A DNA stretch of 64,000 bases from Nocardia arthritidis NBRC 100137 (GTDB taxonomy: Bacteria > Actinomycetota > Actinomycetes > Mycobacteriales > Mycobacteriaceae). The stretch lies in assembly GCF_001612765.1 (NCBI RefSeq), contig NZ_BDBB01000019.1, forward strand, positions 108,161 through 172,160, in the 5' to 3' direction. The notes below the pieces were generated by a model, which searched no databases, was not told where the DNA came from, and saw only the letters and a program-made list of their open reading frames with translations. Of the stretch, positions 8,126 through 16,659 are shown in pieces (the stretch's first letter is position 1; every line of letters begins with the position of its first letter). The translations under genes were made by a program, and so were the position numbers.

Positions 8126-9325
8126 ATGAGACAGACCGACGGCCGCGCGATCACCAATCCGGAGAACGCGCAGAGCTTCTCGCACGCGGAGATCAAGCAG
8201 GCCGCCGACGCGATGAATCCGGGCGGGCTCGACGGGGTGTTCGCGGCGTGGTCGGCCATCGCGGCGGCGGTCACGAACGCCGGGCAGCAGTTCGAGAACG
8301 CGATCAAGAAAGCGGTGGAACAGAACTGGGAGGGCGCGGCGGCCGACAGCGCGGTGCGCGGCGTACGGGACTACGCGGCGCGGGTGGGCGAACTCGGCGA
8401 GGCCCTCGGCGCACAGAGCCTGCCATTGTCGGCGGCGGGGGACGCGGCGGCCAAATTCAAAGCGTCGGTGCCGGAATTGGTGGACGTCTCGGCAGGCGCG
8501 GCGAACGCGGAACAGCGCAACTCGCGTGAGGAGCAGGCCCGCGACGAGATGAACACCCAGTACATCCAGCCGTACGGGGCGACCGCCCCGGCCATCCCCA
8601 CGCTGCCGCCGCCGGTCGGTCCCGCCGCCACGACGCCGACAGCGATCGAGACGGGCACCGGTGCGGCTGTGAACCCCGACGCGAGTTCGCAGCCGCTGGG
8701 CGGCGACCGCCCCACCGACACCTCTTCCTCCAGCGACGAGCCTTCGTCCGAAGGAGCCACCACCTCGCCCGGTGACGTGGAGGAGGAAGGCACCCCGGAC
8801 GAGCCTGCGCAGCCGACGGCCGAGGACATCTCGGAAACGACCACGCCACAGGCCATCGCACAAGGCCAGGACACCGCGACCACCACACCGGCATCCACTA
8901 CGAGCGCACAGACGACGACAAGCTCAGGCACGCCGTTCGTGTCCACGACGACTCCGCCTACCAGCGCACCCGCCGCCGTCGTCCCCACATCGTTCGACGG
9001 CCGACCGAACGGCACACCGGCCCGGCCGGGCACGCCCGGTGCGGCCGGAACTCCCGGCGTCGCGGACAACGAGGCGCGGTCGGGCACCTCACGTCCTGCC
9101 CAACCCACCGCCCCGGCGGCGGCGAATCCGCAGAACACCACGGCGGGACGCCCGGCAGCGTCCGGCGGCGCGGGGTACTCGGGCATGGTCCCACCGGGGC
9201 TGCGCGGCAGGCGCGCGGACGACGACGAGCACAAGTCGCCGAAATATCTGCGCACCGAGGAACACGCGAAGGAGTTGCTCGGCGAGGTGCAGCCGACCGT
9301 GCCGCCCGCGCTGGGAGAGAAATGA
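8126..9325 (+). CDS. PPE/WXG100-like type VII secretion substrate with long Pro/Thr-rich tail
   Basis: 399 residues. Residues about 20-140 are Ala-rich helices with EQNWEGAAADSA, a WXG-like turn between two helices as in WXG100/PPE proteins. Residues about 150-350 are low-complexity Pro/Thr/Ser/Ala/Gly sequence typical of a wall-spanning or surface tail. The last about 40 residues become charged again (PKYLRTEEHAKELLGEV) and end near PPALGEK. A GGGGAAG ribosome-binding site precedes the ATG. It overlaps espG by ATGA. Likely exported through an ESX system encoded elsewhere, as no ATPase or core component is present here. Confidence 0.75.
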   Translation: MRQTDGRAITNPENAQSFSHAEIKQAADAMNPGGLDGVFAAWSAIAAAVTNAGQQFENAIKKAVEQNWEGAAADSAVRGVRDYAARVGELGEALGAQSLPLSAAGDAAAKFKASVPELVDVSAGAANAEQRNSREEQARDEMNTQYIQPYGATAPAIPTLPPPVGPAATTPTAIETGTGAAVNPDASSQPLGGDRPTDTSSSSDEPSSEGATTSPGDVEEEGTPDEPAQPTAEDISETTTPQAIAQGQDTATTTPASTTSAQTTTSSGTPFVSTTTPPTSAPAAVVPTSFDGRPNGTPARPGTPGAAGTPGVADNEARSGTSRPAQPTAPAAANPQNTTAGRPAASGGAGYSGMVPPGLRGRRADDDEHKSPKYLRTEEHAKELLGEVQPTVPPALGEK

Positions 9326-10062
9326 CGGCGCAGTGGTCGCTGTCGGCCGAGCAGTTCGCCGCGGCATGGTTCGGCACGGGACTGGATCGCATGCCGTTCC
9401 CGTTCCGATTCACCAGCCGGTTCCCCGGCCTGCACGAGTACCAGGAGTATCAACGGCAGTTCCGCGCCGAGCTGGACCGCGACGAGCGTCTGCCCCTGCG
9501 CAGCGCGATCACCACGCTTGCCGGTCCCGACTGGCGCATCGAACTGTTCGGTTACGACAACACGCGCGAGGGCGTCGAACTGCGCGCCGTCGCCGGTGGG
9601 ACACGGACCGGCTCCGGTGTGCTCGCCGTGCAGACGCCGGGCGCGGACGGCGGCCGAGTCAGGTTGCGCCGCTACCGAACCGATCAGCTCGCCACCGAAA
9701 TGGTGCGCTTGCTGCCGGACACCCCGGCCGGAACGGTCGGTGAGAAGAGCTTCCTGCTCGACGACCTCAACGACGATCGTCCCGATGTGTTCGGAAACGC
9801 GCCGTCCAGTCAGGCCAAGGAACGCTACCGGCGTTTCTGGCGGCAATCGTGCACCACTCGCGGGACCGCGGCCGTTCTGCTCGGCCCGCGCAACGCCGAA
9901 CCGCTGCGCACCGGCCGCCTCCGCTGGATCGACACGCCCGATGGCCGCTACTGCGAGGTGCCCGCCAATCGCGCTCTGATGATCCGCCCGGGTACCAGCG
10001 CCGACATCACCCGATACCTGGACGAGTCGATCGTGCGGGCCAAGGCGCGCCTGGACCGGTAA
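9322..10062 (+). CDS. EspG-family ESX secretion chaperone
   Basis: 246 residues matching the ESX secretion-associated EspG family in length and layout: an N-terminal WSLSAEQFAAAWFGTGLDRMP, a central LAVQTPG strand region and a C-terminal GRYCEV region. EspG proteins are cytosolic chaperones that bind PE-PPE dimers near the PPE tip and keep them secretion-competent. Overlap with the upstream PPE/WXG-like gene suggests this is its dedicated chaperone. No core T7SS gene accompanies it. Confidence 0.75.
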   Translation: MTAQWSLSAEQFAAAWFGTGLDRMPFPFRFTSRFPGLHEYQEYQRQFRAELDRDERLPLRSAITTLAGPDWRIELFGYDNTREGVELRAVAGGTRTGSGVLAVQTPGADGGRVRLRRYRTDQLATEMVRLLPDTPAGTVGEKSFLLDDLNDDRPDVFGNAPSSQAKERYRRFWRQSCTTRGTAAVLLGPRNAEPLRTGRLRWIDTPDGRYCEVPANRALMIRPGTSADITRYLDESIVRAKARLDR

Positions 10063-10485
10063 TCGCTACCGCCGCGACCGCTCGCCCCGAACAGCCCGCA
10101 CCGGCCCCTGCGCGATCCGGAAATCGCCGAAACGCCGCAACCGAGCCCGTCCGTCAGGGGCTACGAGTGGCACATGGCCGCGGCATTTCCCGAGAAGGGG
10201 ACTCCACGCTGCGCCACTCGCGGCGGCGCGAGTCGGTGGCGAGGGTGTCGTCCGCCACGGGCCACGGGAGGCTTGGGCGATCCTGCCGCAGTGCCACCGA
10301 GCCGCAGACTCACCTCGTCCCGGTCGGGGTAACTGCGGCATGCGTTCCAGTGACCACCGTCGTAATGCGGGCGGACGGCATGGGCGTCTGCTTGGGCGGC
10401 GATACGGTGCATATCCCTGAACTCGACGACGCGGACGTATGCCAGACCCGGACCCCAGCCTCGCGCTGCTGCGCGGAACCCGGCG
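10063..10485. other. 423-base stretch between espG and glyA without a supported gene
   Basis: The two flanking genes are convergent. Short open frames on both strands lack ribosome-binding sites and look like random high-GC frames. No strong hairpin, tRNA or repeat was seen. It may contain the 3' ends of both transcripts. Confidence 0.5.
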
Positions 10486-11781
10486 TCAGCCCAGCAGGCG
10501 CCAGTCCTCCAGGCCGTCGTACAGCGGAACGTCCTGCGCCAGCTTGCTCACCCGGGCGCGCAGCGCATCCAGGTCGGCGTTGCCGGCCAGCGCGCTCGCG
10601 ATGATGTCGGCGACCTCGGCGAACTCGGTGTCGCCGAAACCGCGGGTGGCCAGGGCGGCGGTGCCGATCCGCAGGCCGGAGGTGACCATCGGAGGCCGCG
10701 GGTCGAACGGAACGGCGTTGCGGTTCACGGTGATACCGATCTCGTGCAGCAGGTCCTCGCCCTGCTGGCCGTCGAGTTCGGAGTTGCGCAGGTCGACCAG
10801 CACCAGGTGCACGTCGGTGCCGCCGGTGAGCACGCTGACGCCCTTGTCCTTGACGTCGGCGGCGGTGAGCCGCTCGGCCAGGATCTTCGCGCCCGACAGG
10901 GTGCGCTCCTGACGGTTCTTGAACTCCGCGCCCGCGGCGATCTTGAAGGCGACGGCCTTGGCGGCGATGGCGTGCATGAGCGGACCGCCCTGCTGGCCCG
11001 GGAAGACCGCGCTGTTCAGCTTTTTCGCGTACTCCTGCTTGGCCAGGATGAGGCCGGAGCGCGGACCGCCGAGAGTCTTGTGCACGGTGGAGGACACCAC
11101 GTCGGCGTAGGGCACCGGCGAGGGGTGCAGACCGGCGGCGACCAGGCCGGCGAAGTGCGCCATGTCCACCCACAGGTAGGCGCCGACCTCGTCGGCGATC
11201 GAGCGGAACGCCGCGAAGTCCTGATGGCGCGGGTAGGCCGACCAGCCCGCCACGATCACCTTCGGACGCGCCTGCAGGGCGATCTCGCGCACCTCGTCCA
11301 TGTCGACGCGGTGGTCTTCCTTGCTCACCCCATAGGAGTGCACCTCGTAGAGCTTGCCGGAGAAGTTCAGGCGCATGCCGTGGGTCAGGTGACCGCCGTG
11401 CGCGAGGTCGAGGCCGAGCAGCTTGTCGCCCGGGTCCATCAGCGACATCAGCACCGCGGCGTTGGCCTGCGCGCCGGAATGCGGCTGCACGTTCGCGAAT
11501 TCGGCGCCGAACAGCTCCTTGGCACGGTCGCGCGCCAGGGTTTCCACCACGTCGACGTGCTCGCAGCCGCCGTAGTAGCGCCGCCCCGGGTAACCCTCGG
11601 CGTACTTGTTGGTGAGCACGCTGCCCTGCGCCTGCAGCACCGCGCGCGGCACGAAGTTCTCCGAGGCGATCATCTCGAGCGTGTCGCGTTCGCGGGCGAG
11701 CTCGCCTGCCATCGCGGCAGCGAGCTCCGGATCGAGCTCACCGAGAGACTGGGAATTGACAGAGGCGGTCGTCTGCGTCAC
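10486..11781 (-). CDS. glyA: Serine hydroxymethyltransferase
   Basis: 431 residues, full length. Converts serine and tetrahydrofolate to glycine and methylene-tetrahydrofolate with PLP. Hallmarks are ASENFVPRAVL, NKYAEGYPGRRYYGGCEHVD, the PLP lysine in STVHKTLGGPRSG, and PGQQGGPLMH. The GTG at 11781 gives the standard N-terminus; GAGG lies only a few bases upstream. It is transcribed alone, away from the TetR gene. In M. tuberculosis glyA1 also neighbours coaA and the desaturase. Confidence 0.97.
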   Translation of the reverse strand: MTQTTASVNSQSLGELDPELAAAMAGELARERDTLEMIASENFVPRAVLQAQGSVLTNKYAEGYPGRRYYGGCEHVDVVETLARDRAKELFGAEFANVQPHSGAQANAAVLMSLMDPGDKLLGLDLAHGGHLTHGMRLNFSGKLYEVHSYGVSKEDHRVDMDEVREIALQARPKVIVAGWSAYPRHQDFAAFRSIADEVGAYLWVDMAHFAGLVAAGLHPSPVPYADVVSSTVHKTLGGPRSGLILAKQEYAKKLNSAVFPGQQGGPLMHAIAAKAVAFKIAAGAEFKNRQERTLSGAKILAERLTAADVKDKGVSVLTGGTDVHLVLVDLRNSELDGQQGEDLLHEIGITVNRNAVPFDPRPPMVTSGLRIGTAALATRGFGDTEFAEVADIIASALAGNADLDALRARVSKLAQDVPLYDGLEDWRLLG

Positions 11782-11895
11782 GACCTCAGTCTATGGGCCG
11801 CGGGCCCGGCCCTCGAGCAGGGGGTTCACCCCGTCGGCGCGTCATGCGGTACGGCCGTGACGTGCGACACTCCCTGCGCATGCCGCCGCCCGTGG

Positions 11896-12474
11896 TCAGC
11901 GGGAGCCGTCATCCTCCGGAAGGTAGTTCTCCAACAGCACCGCGAGATGCCGCTGCGCGTCTTCCAGCGGCCGCGTGGACTTCATCGCCCGTGCCTGGAT
12001 GATGGCTCCCTCCATCGCGCTGAACGCGAAACTGCTGAACGAGTGCGCGTCGGCGGCGGTCATGCCCGCGGAGACCAGGGCCGCGCCGAGCCGCTCGTGC
12101 CAGGCGGCGAAGACTTCGCCCGCGGCCGCCTGCACCCGGGGCTCGGACTCGGCCAGCGCCGCCCCGACGACCGGGCACCCGGCGCGATAACCGGTCTTCC
12201 GCAGCGCGGGCACCCACCAACCGAGCAGCGAATCGAACCAGCGGCGCGGCGGCGCGGCGGTGACCTTGTCGATCACCTCGCCGATCCGCGCGCCCGCCAC
12301 CCGGGTGGCGGTCTCGACCAGCTCGCTCTTCCCCGCCGGGAAGTGCTGGTAGAGCGAGTTGCGGGAGGCGTTGCTGCGTTCCAGCAAGGTGGCCAGCCCC
12401 GCGGCGTGCACACCCTGCTCGCGAACCAGTTCGATGGCGCTTTCGATCAGCCGGGTGCGCGGCCCTGCGGTCAT
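11896..12474 (-). CDS. TetR-family regulator (YxaF/LmrA-like)
   Basis: 192 residues from the ATG at 12474, chosen because AAGGAG lies five bases upstream; longer upstream frames would run through the operator. The HTH region reads LIESAIELVREQGVHAAGL and LLERSNASRNSLYQHFPAGKSEL, a close match to the subgroup that includes LmrA/YxaF. This subgroup typically binds ACCGATCGGT-like palindromes, two of which lie just upstream. It is divergent from the thioesterase and probably represses both directions. Confidence 0.9.
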   Translation of the reverse strand: MTAGPRTRLIESAIELVREQGVHAAGLATLLERSNASRNSLYQHFPAGKSELVETATRVAGARIGEVIDKVTAAPPRRWFDSLLGWWVPALRKTGYRAGCPVVGAALAESEPRVQAAAGEVFAAWHERLGAALVSAGMTAADAHSFSSFAFSAMEGAIIQARAMKSTRPLEDAQRHLAVLLENYLPEDDGSR

Positions 12475-12499
12475 GCGAGCTCCTTGCTCGAGGGTTGCG

Positions 12500-12551
12500 T
12501 GAACCGATCGGTCCATGCTGCAATCATCTCAGATGTGGACCGATCGGTTCA
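12500..12551. promoter_or_regulatory. Twin TetR operators, ACCGATCGGT x2
   Basis: Two perfect ACCGATCGGT palindromes (12503-12512 and 12539-12548) are embedded in 16-base arms (12500-12515 and 12536-12551) that are exact reverse complements of each other. Their centres are 36 bases apart. They lie between the divergent TetR and thioesterase start codons. Symmetry is seen directly; binding by the adjacent TetR protein is inferred. Confidence 0.85.
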
Positions 12552-12568
12552 TCGAAAGGATGGGATTG

Positions 12569-13027
12569 ATGTCCGAAGCCACGGTCGACCCCGCGCGACT
12601 GTCCGGTCTCGAACTCCTGCGCACCGCGATGAGCCGGACGGATCGCCCGCCGTTCATCGGCGATCTGCTCGGCATGGAGGTCGACGAACTCGAACACGGC
12701 AAGGTGGTCTTCGCGCTGCGCACCCGGCCCGACTTCGCCAACCCGCTCGGTACCACCCACGGTGGCATCTGCGCGACTCTGCTCGACTCGGTGATGGGGT
12801 GCGCGGTGCACACCACGCTGGAGCCCGGCGTCGGATACACGACGCTGGAGCTGAAGATCAACTACATCCGGGCCGTGCCCACCGGCGGACAGCGTCTCAC
12901 CGCCACCGGCACCACGATCCATGTCGGGCGCACCACCGCGACCGCCGAGGGGCGGGTGGTCGACGAGCAGGGCCGCCTGGTCGCGCACGCCACCACCACC
13001 TGCGTCATCTTTCGCGCACAACAGTGA
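12569..13027 (+). CDS. PaaI-type hotdog-fold acyl-CoA thioesterase
   Basis: 152 residues from the ATG at 12569 (AAAGGA eight bases upstream; an ATG at 12560 overlaps that motif). The hotdog-fold signature is visible: NPLGTTHGGICATLLDSVMG, then TTLELKINYIRAVPTGG and a final beta-hairpin. HGG followed by Asp is the usual active-site arrangement in PaaI-like thioesterases. Divergent from, and probably repressed by, the TetR protein. The acyl substrate is unknown. It is followed by an F420-type oxidoreductase in the same direction. Confidence 0.85.
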   Translation: MSEATVDPARLSGLELLRTAMSRTDRPPFIGDLLGMEVDELEHGKVVFALRTRPDFANPLGTTHGGICATLLDSVMGCAVHTTLEPGVGYTTLELKINYIRAVPTGGQRLTATGTTIHVGRTTATAEGRVVDEQGRLVAHATTTCVIFRAQQ

Positions 13028-13043
13028 CCCGAGGAGCACTGCC

Positions 13044-13493
13044 ATGGCCGCACGAACACCGAGCGCCGCGGTACGCAAATTCCGGCGTGAACGCCTGATC
13101 GGCCGTTACCTGGTGAACCCGGCCGTCGGCCTGCTCGACCGGCTCGGCGTCCGGTCGCGGCTGATCGCCGAACTGGAGACCGTCGGCGCGCGCTCGGGTC
13201 GGCCGCGGCGGGTGCCGGTCACCGCGTCGATCGACGAGACGGGCGCGTGGCTGATCTCGCAACACGGCTACCGCTCCGGGTGGGCCCGCAACATCGCCGC
13301 CGACCCGCACGTGCGGCTGCGGCAGGGCAGCCACTGGCGTACCGGCACGGCCGCCTTCGTGCCGGAGGACGATGTGGTGGCCCGCTCGCGCACGTTCGCG
13401 AAGGGGCGGGTCACGGCCGCGGTCGCCGAACGAACCATGAAAGCTTTGGAGAGCGACCCGATCTCGGTGCGTATCACGTTCGCGGGCGCCTGA
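13044..13493 (+). CDS. Deazaflavin (F420)-dependent nitroreductase-family protein
   Basis: 149 residues of the DDN/FDOR split-barrel family. Motifs include ETVGARSGRPRRVPVT, a surface-loop W-L-I-S-Q-H-G-Y and GWARNIAADPHVRLR, which in Ddn relatives binds the F420 phosphate tail. GAGGAG sits seven bases before the ATG. It follows the thioesterase by 16 bases, so the two form one operon under the TetR operators. Possible roles are redox detoxification or quinone reduction; the substrate is not evident. Confidence 0.8.
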   Translation: MAARTPSAAVRKFRRERLIGRYLVNPAVGLLDRLGVRSRLIAELETVGARSGRPRRVPVTASIDETGAWLISQHGYRSGWARNIAADPHVRLRQGSHWRTGTAAFVPEDDVVARSRTFAKGRVTAAVAERTMKALESDPISVRITFAGA

Positions 13494-13666
13494 ACCCGCG
13501 AACGCGCGGGCCCGGCGATCTCGAACACAAGCCGTGACGAGCGGCGGTGCGGCGACCAAGCGCTGCTGCGCACTCTCTCGCCGCTGCTGTGCAGCATCTC
13601 GGCGGGCGGCCAGGGCTGCGCGGTCATCCGATAACCGCTCAACCCGTCTTCCCGCCGGACACCGGC

Positions 13667-14878
13667 TCACGCGGCCGCGCGCACCGCTCCCGGCGTGAGC
13701 GGCTCGTCGAGCAGCCTGCGGAAGCGGTCGGCCCGGTCCTCGGCGTCGGCCGCGCGATCGAGCCACCCACCCAGCAGCCGGTACCCCTCGACGTAGGTGG
13801 AGATGTAGGCCCGCCACAGCGGCGAGGACAGGAAGCGCAGCGACTGGCGCGCCCGCTCGGGTGTCGTCAGGTTCCATTTCTGCAGGAACTCCGCCACCTC
13901 CTCGTGTGACCGTCTCCGATCGTGCAGCAGCAGCGCGGCGTCCTGGCGCACGCTCAGCAGCTTGGCGGAGGCGTTCGAAAGGCGTTCGGCGCGTTCGCCG
14001 TCGAAGCGCAGCCCCAGGTCCGCGTAGATCTCCTGCGCCCATTTGCCCCAGCCGGGTCCGACGATCGAGCGCAGCGCCTGATCCGCCAGCCCCTCGGCCA
14101 TCAGGCACTGGGGCGTGTTCACCAGGAACAATGTCTGCTCGGCCTGCCCGGTGGCGACCAGGCCGGCCTCCTTGCGGCAGTGCTCGGTGTGGTGCCCCGG
14201 GTAGGACTCGTGCGCGATCAGCTGCGGCAGGTGCGCCATGTGCTGCTTCAGGTCGGAGTTGATCGCGACCCGGGAGTGGTAGTTGCCCAGGTAGTAGTTG
14301 AACCCGGACCACGGCTTGTCCCCGACCACCTCGTAGGTGACGTGCTCGTGGTCGGGCAGCGGGTAGCGGGCGCGGACCAACTCGCGTAGCGCGCCGGAGA
14401 ACGCCTCGACGCAGACCGGCAGGCGCTCGGGCGGGATCTCATCGGCCTTGCGGTGCGCGGCCACCCGTTCGGCCAGCGGACCATCCCCGGCGAGCACCTC
14501 GTCCATCTGCCGGTGCGCCTCGCGGTAGTCGTCCACGTCGCCGGGCGCGATATCGACGTCGAAGTAGGCGCTGACCTCCTCGACGAACCCGATGTCGTCC
14601 CCCGCGAACTTCCGCCCGGAAAACTCCAGCGCGCGCAGGTGCACGTCGAGGAATTCGGCGCGCTGCGGCGCCAGCCCGGCCTCCGGCACCGCGGCACGCA
14701 ACTCGGCGGCACGACGAGCCAGCTCACGCGGCTGTGGCGCGGGCGCGTTCTGCACCTCGCGGCGCAGTGCGGGGTCGCCGGTATAGGCGTCGACGAACCC
14801 TTCCTCCAGCCGGTCGAAGGCGAGGCCGAGCCGCAAGTATTCGGTCACGAGCGGATGCGCATCCATGCCAGCCGACAT
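13667..14878 (-). CDS. DUF885 family, putative zinc metallopeptidase-like protein
   Basis: 403 residues, cytosolic. The motif HESYPGHHTEH near the middle, followed by a helix with EGLAD, fits the DUF885 family, whose HExxxGHH-like site resembles zinc metallopeptidases. It is shorter than many DUF885 proteins, which often exceed 500 residues. The ATG at 14878 gives MSAGMDAHP; a later Met at 14866 is possible. No signal peptide. Divergent from coaA across about 170 bases. Confidence 0.75.
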   Translation of the reverse strand: MSAGMDAHPLVTEYLRLGLAFDRLEEGFVDAYTGDPALRREVQNAPAPQPRELARRAAELRAAVPEAGLAPQRAEFLDVHLRALEFSGRKFAGDDIGFVEEVSAYFDVDIAPGDVDDYREAHRQMDEVLAGDGPLAERVAAHRKADEIPPERLPVCVEAFSGALRELVRARYPLPDHEHVTYEVVGDKPWSGFNYYLGNYHSRVAINSDLKQHMAHLPQLIAHESYPGHHTEHCRKEAGLVATGQAEQTLFLVNTPQCLMAEGLADQALRSIVGPGWGKWAQEIYADLGLRFDGERAERLSNASAKLLSVRQDAALLLHDRRRSHEEVAEFLQKWNLTTPERARQSLRFLSSPLWRAYISTYVEGYRLLGGWLDRAADAEDRADRFRRLLDEPLTPGAVRAAA

Positions 14879-15047
14879 TAGCGGTTCACACCTGGGGCAT
14901 CGAGTCGGTTACCAACGGGTAGTGGTACCCCGCTCATCCCACGATGTTGACGCGGAGCAGAATTCGGCTATGCGGCGACAGCTAGACCGAATCTCACCGG
15001 ATCCGCACCCGCACTGTGCGTGTTTGCCGAAACGGAGCGTCGGGTAA

Positions 15048-15980
15048 GTGGCACGAATGAGCGAGCCGAGTCCCTACGTGGAATTCGACCGGAAACAGTG
15101 GCGGACCCTGCGTAAATCGACTCCCCTGGTGCTCACCGAGGAAGAACTGATCGGCCTGCGCGGTCTCGGGGAACAGATCGATCTCGAGGAAGTCGCGGAG
15201 GTATATCTCCCGCTCGCTCGTCTCATCCACCTGCAAGTGGCCGCCCGTCAGCGGCTGTTCGCCGCGACCGCGACCTTTCTCGGCGAAACCCACCCCGACC
15301 AGCAGGTACCGTTCGTGATCGGCGTCGCGGGCAGTGTCGCGGTGGGCAAGTCGACCACCGCGCGCGTGCTGCAGGCGCTATTGGCCCGCTGGGATCATCA
15401 CCCGCGGGTCGACCTGGTCACCACCGATGGATTTCTCTATCCCACCGCGGAACTCACCCGGCGCGGCATCATGCACCGCAAGGGTTTCCCGGAGAGTTAC
15501 GACCGCCGTAAGCTGCTGCGATTCGTCACCGAGGTGAAATCCGGTGCGGCCGAAGTTTGCGCCCCGGTCTATTCGCACATCTCCTATGACATCGTGTCGG
15601 GCAAGCTGCACTGCGTGCGCCAGCCCGACATTCTGATCGTGGAGGGGCTGAACGTGCTGCAGACCGGTCCGCGCCTGATGGTCTCGGATCTGTTCGACTT
15701 CTCGATCTACGTCGACGCGCGCATCGAGGACATCGAGAAGTGGTATGTGCAACGGTTTCTCACCCTGCGCAACACCGCTTTCGCCGATCCGAACGCGCAT
15801 TTCCACCACTACTCCGGATTCACCGACGAACAGGCCACCGCCGCCGCGCAGGAGATCTGGAACAACACCAACCGGCCGAATCTGGTGGAGAACATTCTGC
15901 CCACCCGACCGCGCGCCACCCTGGTCCTGCGCAAGGACGCCGATCACAGCATCAACCGGCTGCGGCTACGGAAATTGTGA
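15048..15980 (+). CDS. coaA: Pantothenate kinase type I
   Basis: 310 residues, full length; catalyses ATP-dependent phosphorylation of pantothenate, the first committed step of coenzyme A synthesis. The P-loop GVAGSVAVGKST is near residue 92; TTDGFLYP and HRKGFPESYD form the substrate region, and the C-terminus is DADHSINRLRLRKL. The GTG at 15048 was preferred to the ATG at 15057 because the resulting N-terminus (MARMSEPSPYVEF) matches the recalled mycobacterial CoaA. Its stop codon is inside a hairpin shared with the convergent downstream gene. Confidence 0.97.
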   Translation: MARMSEPSPYVEFDRKQWRTLRKSTPLVLTEEELIGLRGLGEQIDLEEVAEVYLPLARLIHLQVAARQRLFAATATFLGETHPDQQVPFVIGVAGSVAVGKSTTARVLQALLARWDHHPRVDLVTTDGFLYPTAELTRRGIMHRKGFPESYDRRKLLRFVTEVKSGAAEVCAPVYSHISYDIVSGKLHCVRQPDILIVEGLNVLQTGPRLMVSDLFDFSIYVDARIEDIEKWYVQRFLTLRNTAFADPNAHFHHYSGFTDEQATAAAQEIWNNTNRPNLVENILPTRPRATLVLRKDADHSINRLRLRKL

Positions 15981-15997
15981 TTCCGATTACAATTTCC
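15970..15997. terminator. Hairpin spanning the stop codons of two convergent genes
   Basis: Perfect 9-base arms GGAAATTGT (15970-15978) and ACAATTTCC (15989-15997) with a 10-base loop. The coaA TGA and the opposing TAA (15987-15989) both lie within it, and the intergenic distance is only six bases. AT-rich arms make it a weaker stem than others here. A bidirectional terminator is inferred. Confidence 0.55.
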
Positions 15998-16586
15998 ACG
16001 CCTCGTCCAGGCGCAGGGCGACATCGATATCGCGGACCGCGGCGATGTGCGGCTTACGGATCTCGGCGCGGATGTAGCGGGCGACGAAACGCTTGATCTC
16101 GTGATCGACGCTGGCGAGGATGCGCAGCAACTGCCCGCGCTTGGTGGTGGCGGCCACATCGACGCGCACGTCGCCCGGCCGCGGTTCGGCGATATCGATC
16201 ACCACCCGCAGCGGCGCGGCCGTGCGCACCGTCAGGTGCAGGTGCACGGCGCCCTCGACGTGGAACCGGTGCCGATCGACCGTCAAGTCCACCAGCAGGT
16301 CGACCTGGAGCGGGATGATCAGCTCGAACGCGATCGTCTCGTCGCCGCGACGGCGCAGCCGGGACGCGCCGAGCTGCACCTCCGCGGTCACCTTGGCCAG
16401 GCGGCCCGGCCCGACGCCGATCGGGCCGAAATCGAAGGCGGTGCCGGTCAGCTGTGCGAACGCGCCGGAGATGCGCTCTTCGGAGGCGGCGTACTCCAGG
16501 AAGCGTCTACCGAACTCGGCATAGCTGATGAAGTCGCCCGATTCGCGCCGGACGGCTTCGGCGGGCCGTTGGCCGAACGCGCTCAT
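15987..16586 (-). CDS. Conserved protein of unknown function
   Basis: 199 residues, no signal peptide or membrane segment. An N-terminal helical part is followed by alternating beta-strands rich in Val, Ile and Leu (FELIIPLQVDLLVDLTVD, then VRTAAPLRVVIDIAEP) and ends in a basic helix (HEIKRFVARYIRAEIRKP). The strand-rich core resembles lipid-binding or SRPBCC-like barrels, but no family was recognised. It lies convergent to coaA and downstream of uppS on the same strand, with about 70 bases between the two. Confidence 0.65.
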   Translation of the reverse strand: MSAFGQRPAEAVRRESGDFISYAEFGRRFLEYAASEERISGAFAQLTGTAFDFGPIGVGPGRLAKVTAEVQLGASRLRRRGDETIAFELIIPLQVDLLVDLTVDRHRFHVEGAVHLHLTVRTAAPLRVVIDIAEPRPGDVRVDVAATTKRGQLLRILASVDHEIKRFVARYIRAEIRKPHIAAVRDIDVALRLDEAWKL

Positions 16587-16659
16587 GAGACCGCACGGTA
16601 CGCGAGAACGGCGTGTGTCGGACGGGAGGTGGCGCCGATTGCATCGGGCCGAGATCGAC

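Noticed and set aside
8600..9220. Pro/Thr/Ser-rich region considered as a tandem DNA repeat
   Set aside because: The amino-acid bias is clear, but no regular repeat unit was found at DNA level.
10161..10412. Minus-strand frame in the espG-glyA gap
   Set aside because: No start signal or family resemblance, and it overlaps nothing conserved.
10744..13098. Long plus-strand open frame (about 784 codons) opposite glyA and the TetR gene
   Set aside because: It lies antisense to clear glyA and regulator genes, has low-complexity Arg/Gly/His sequence and no family motif; high GC keeps antisense frames open.
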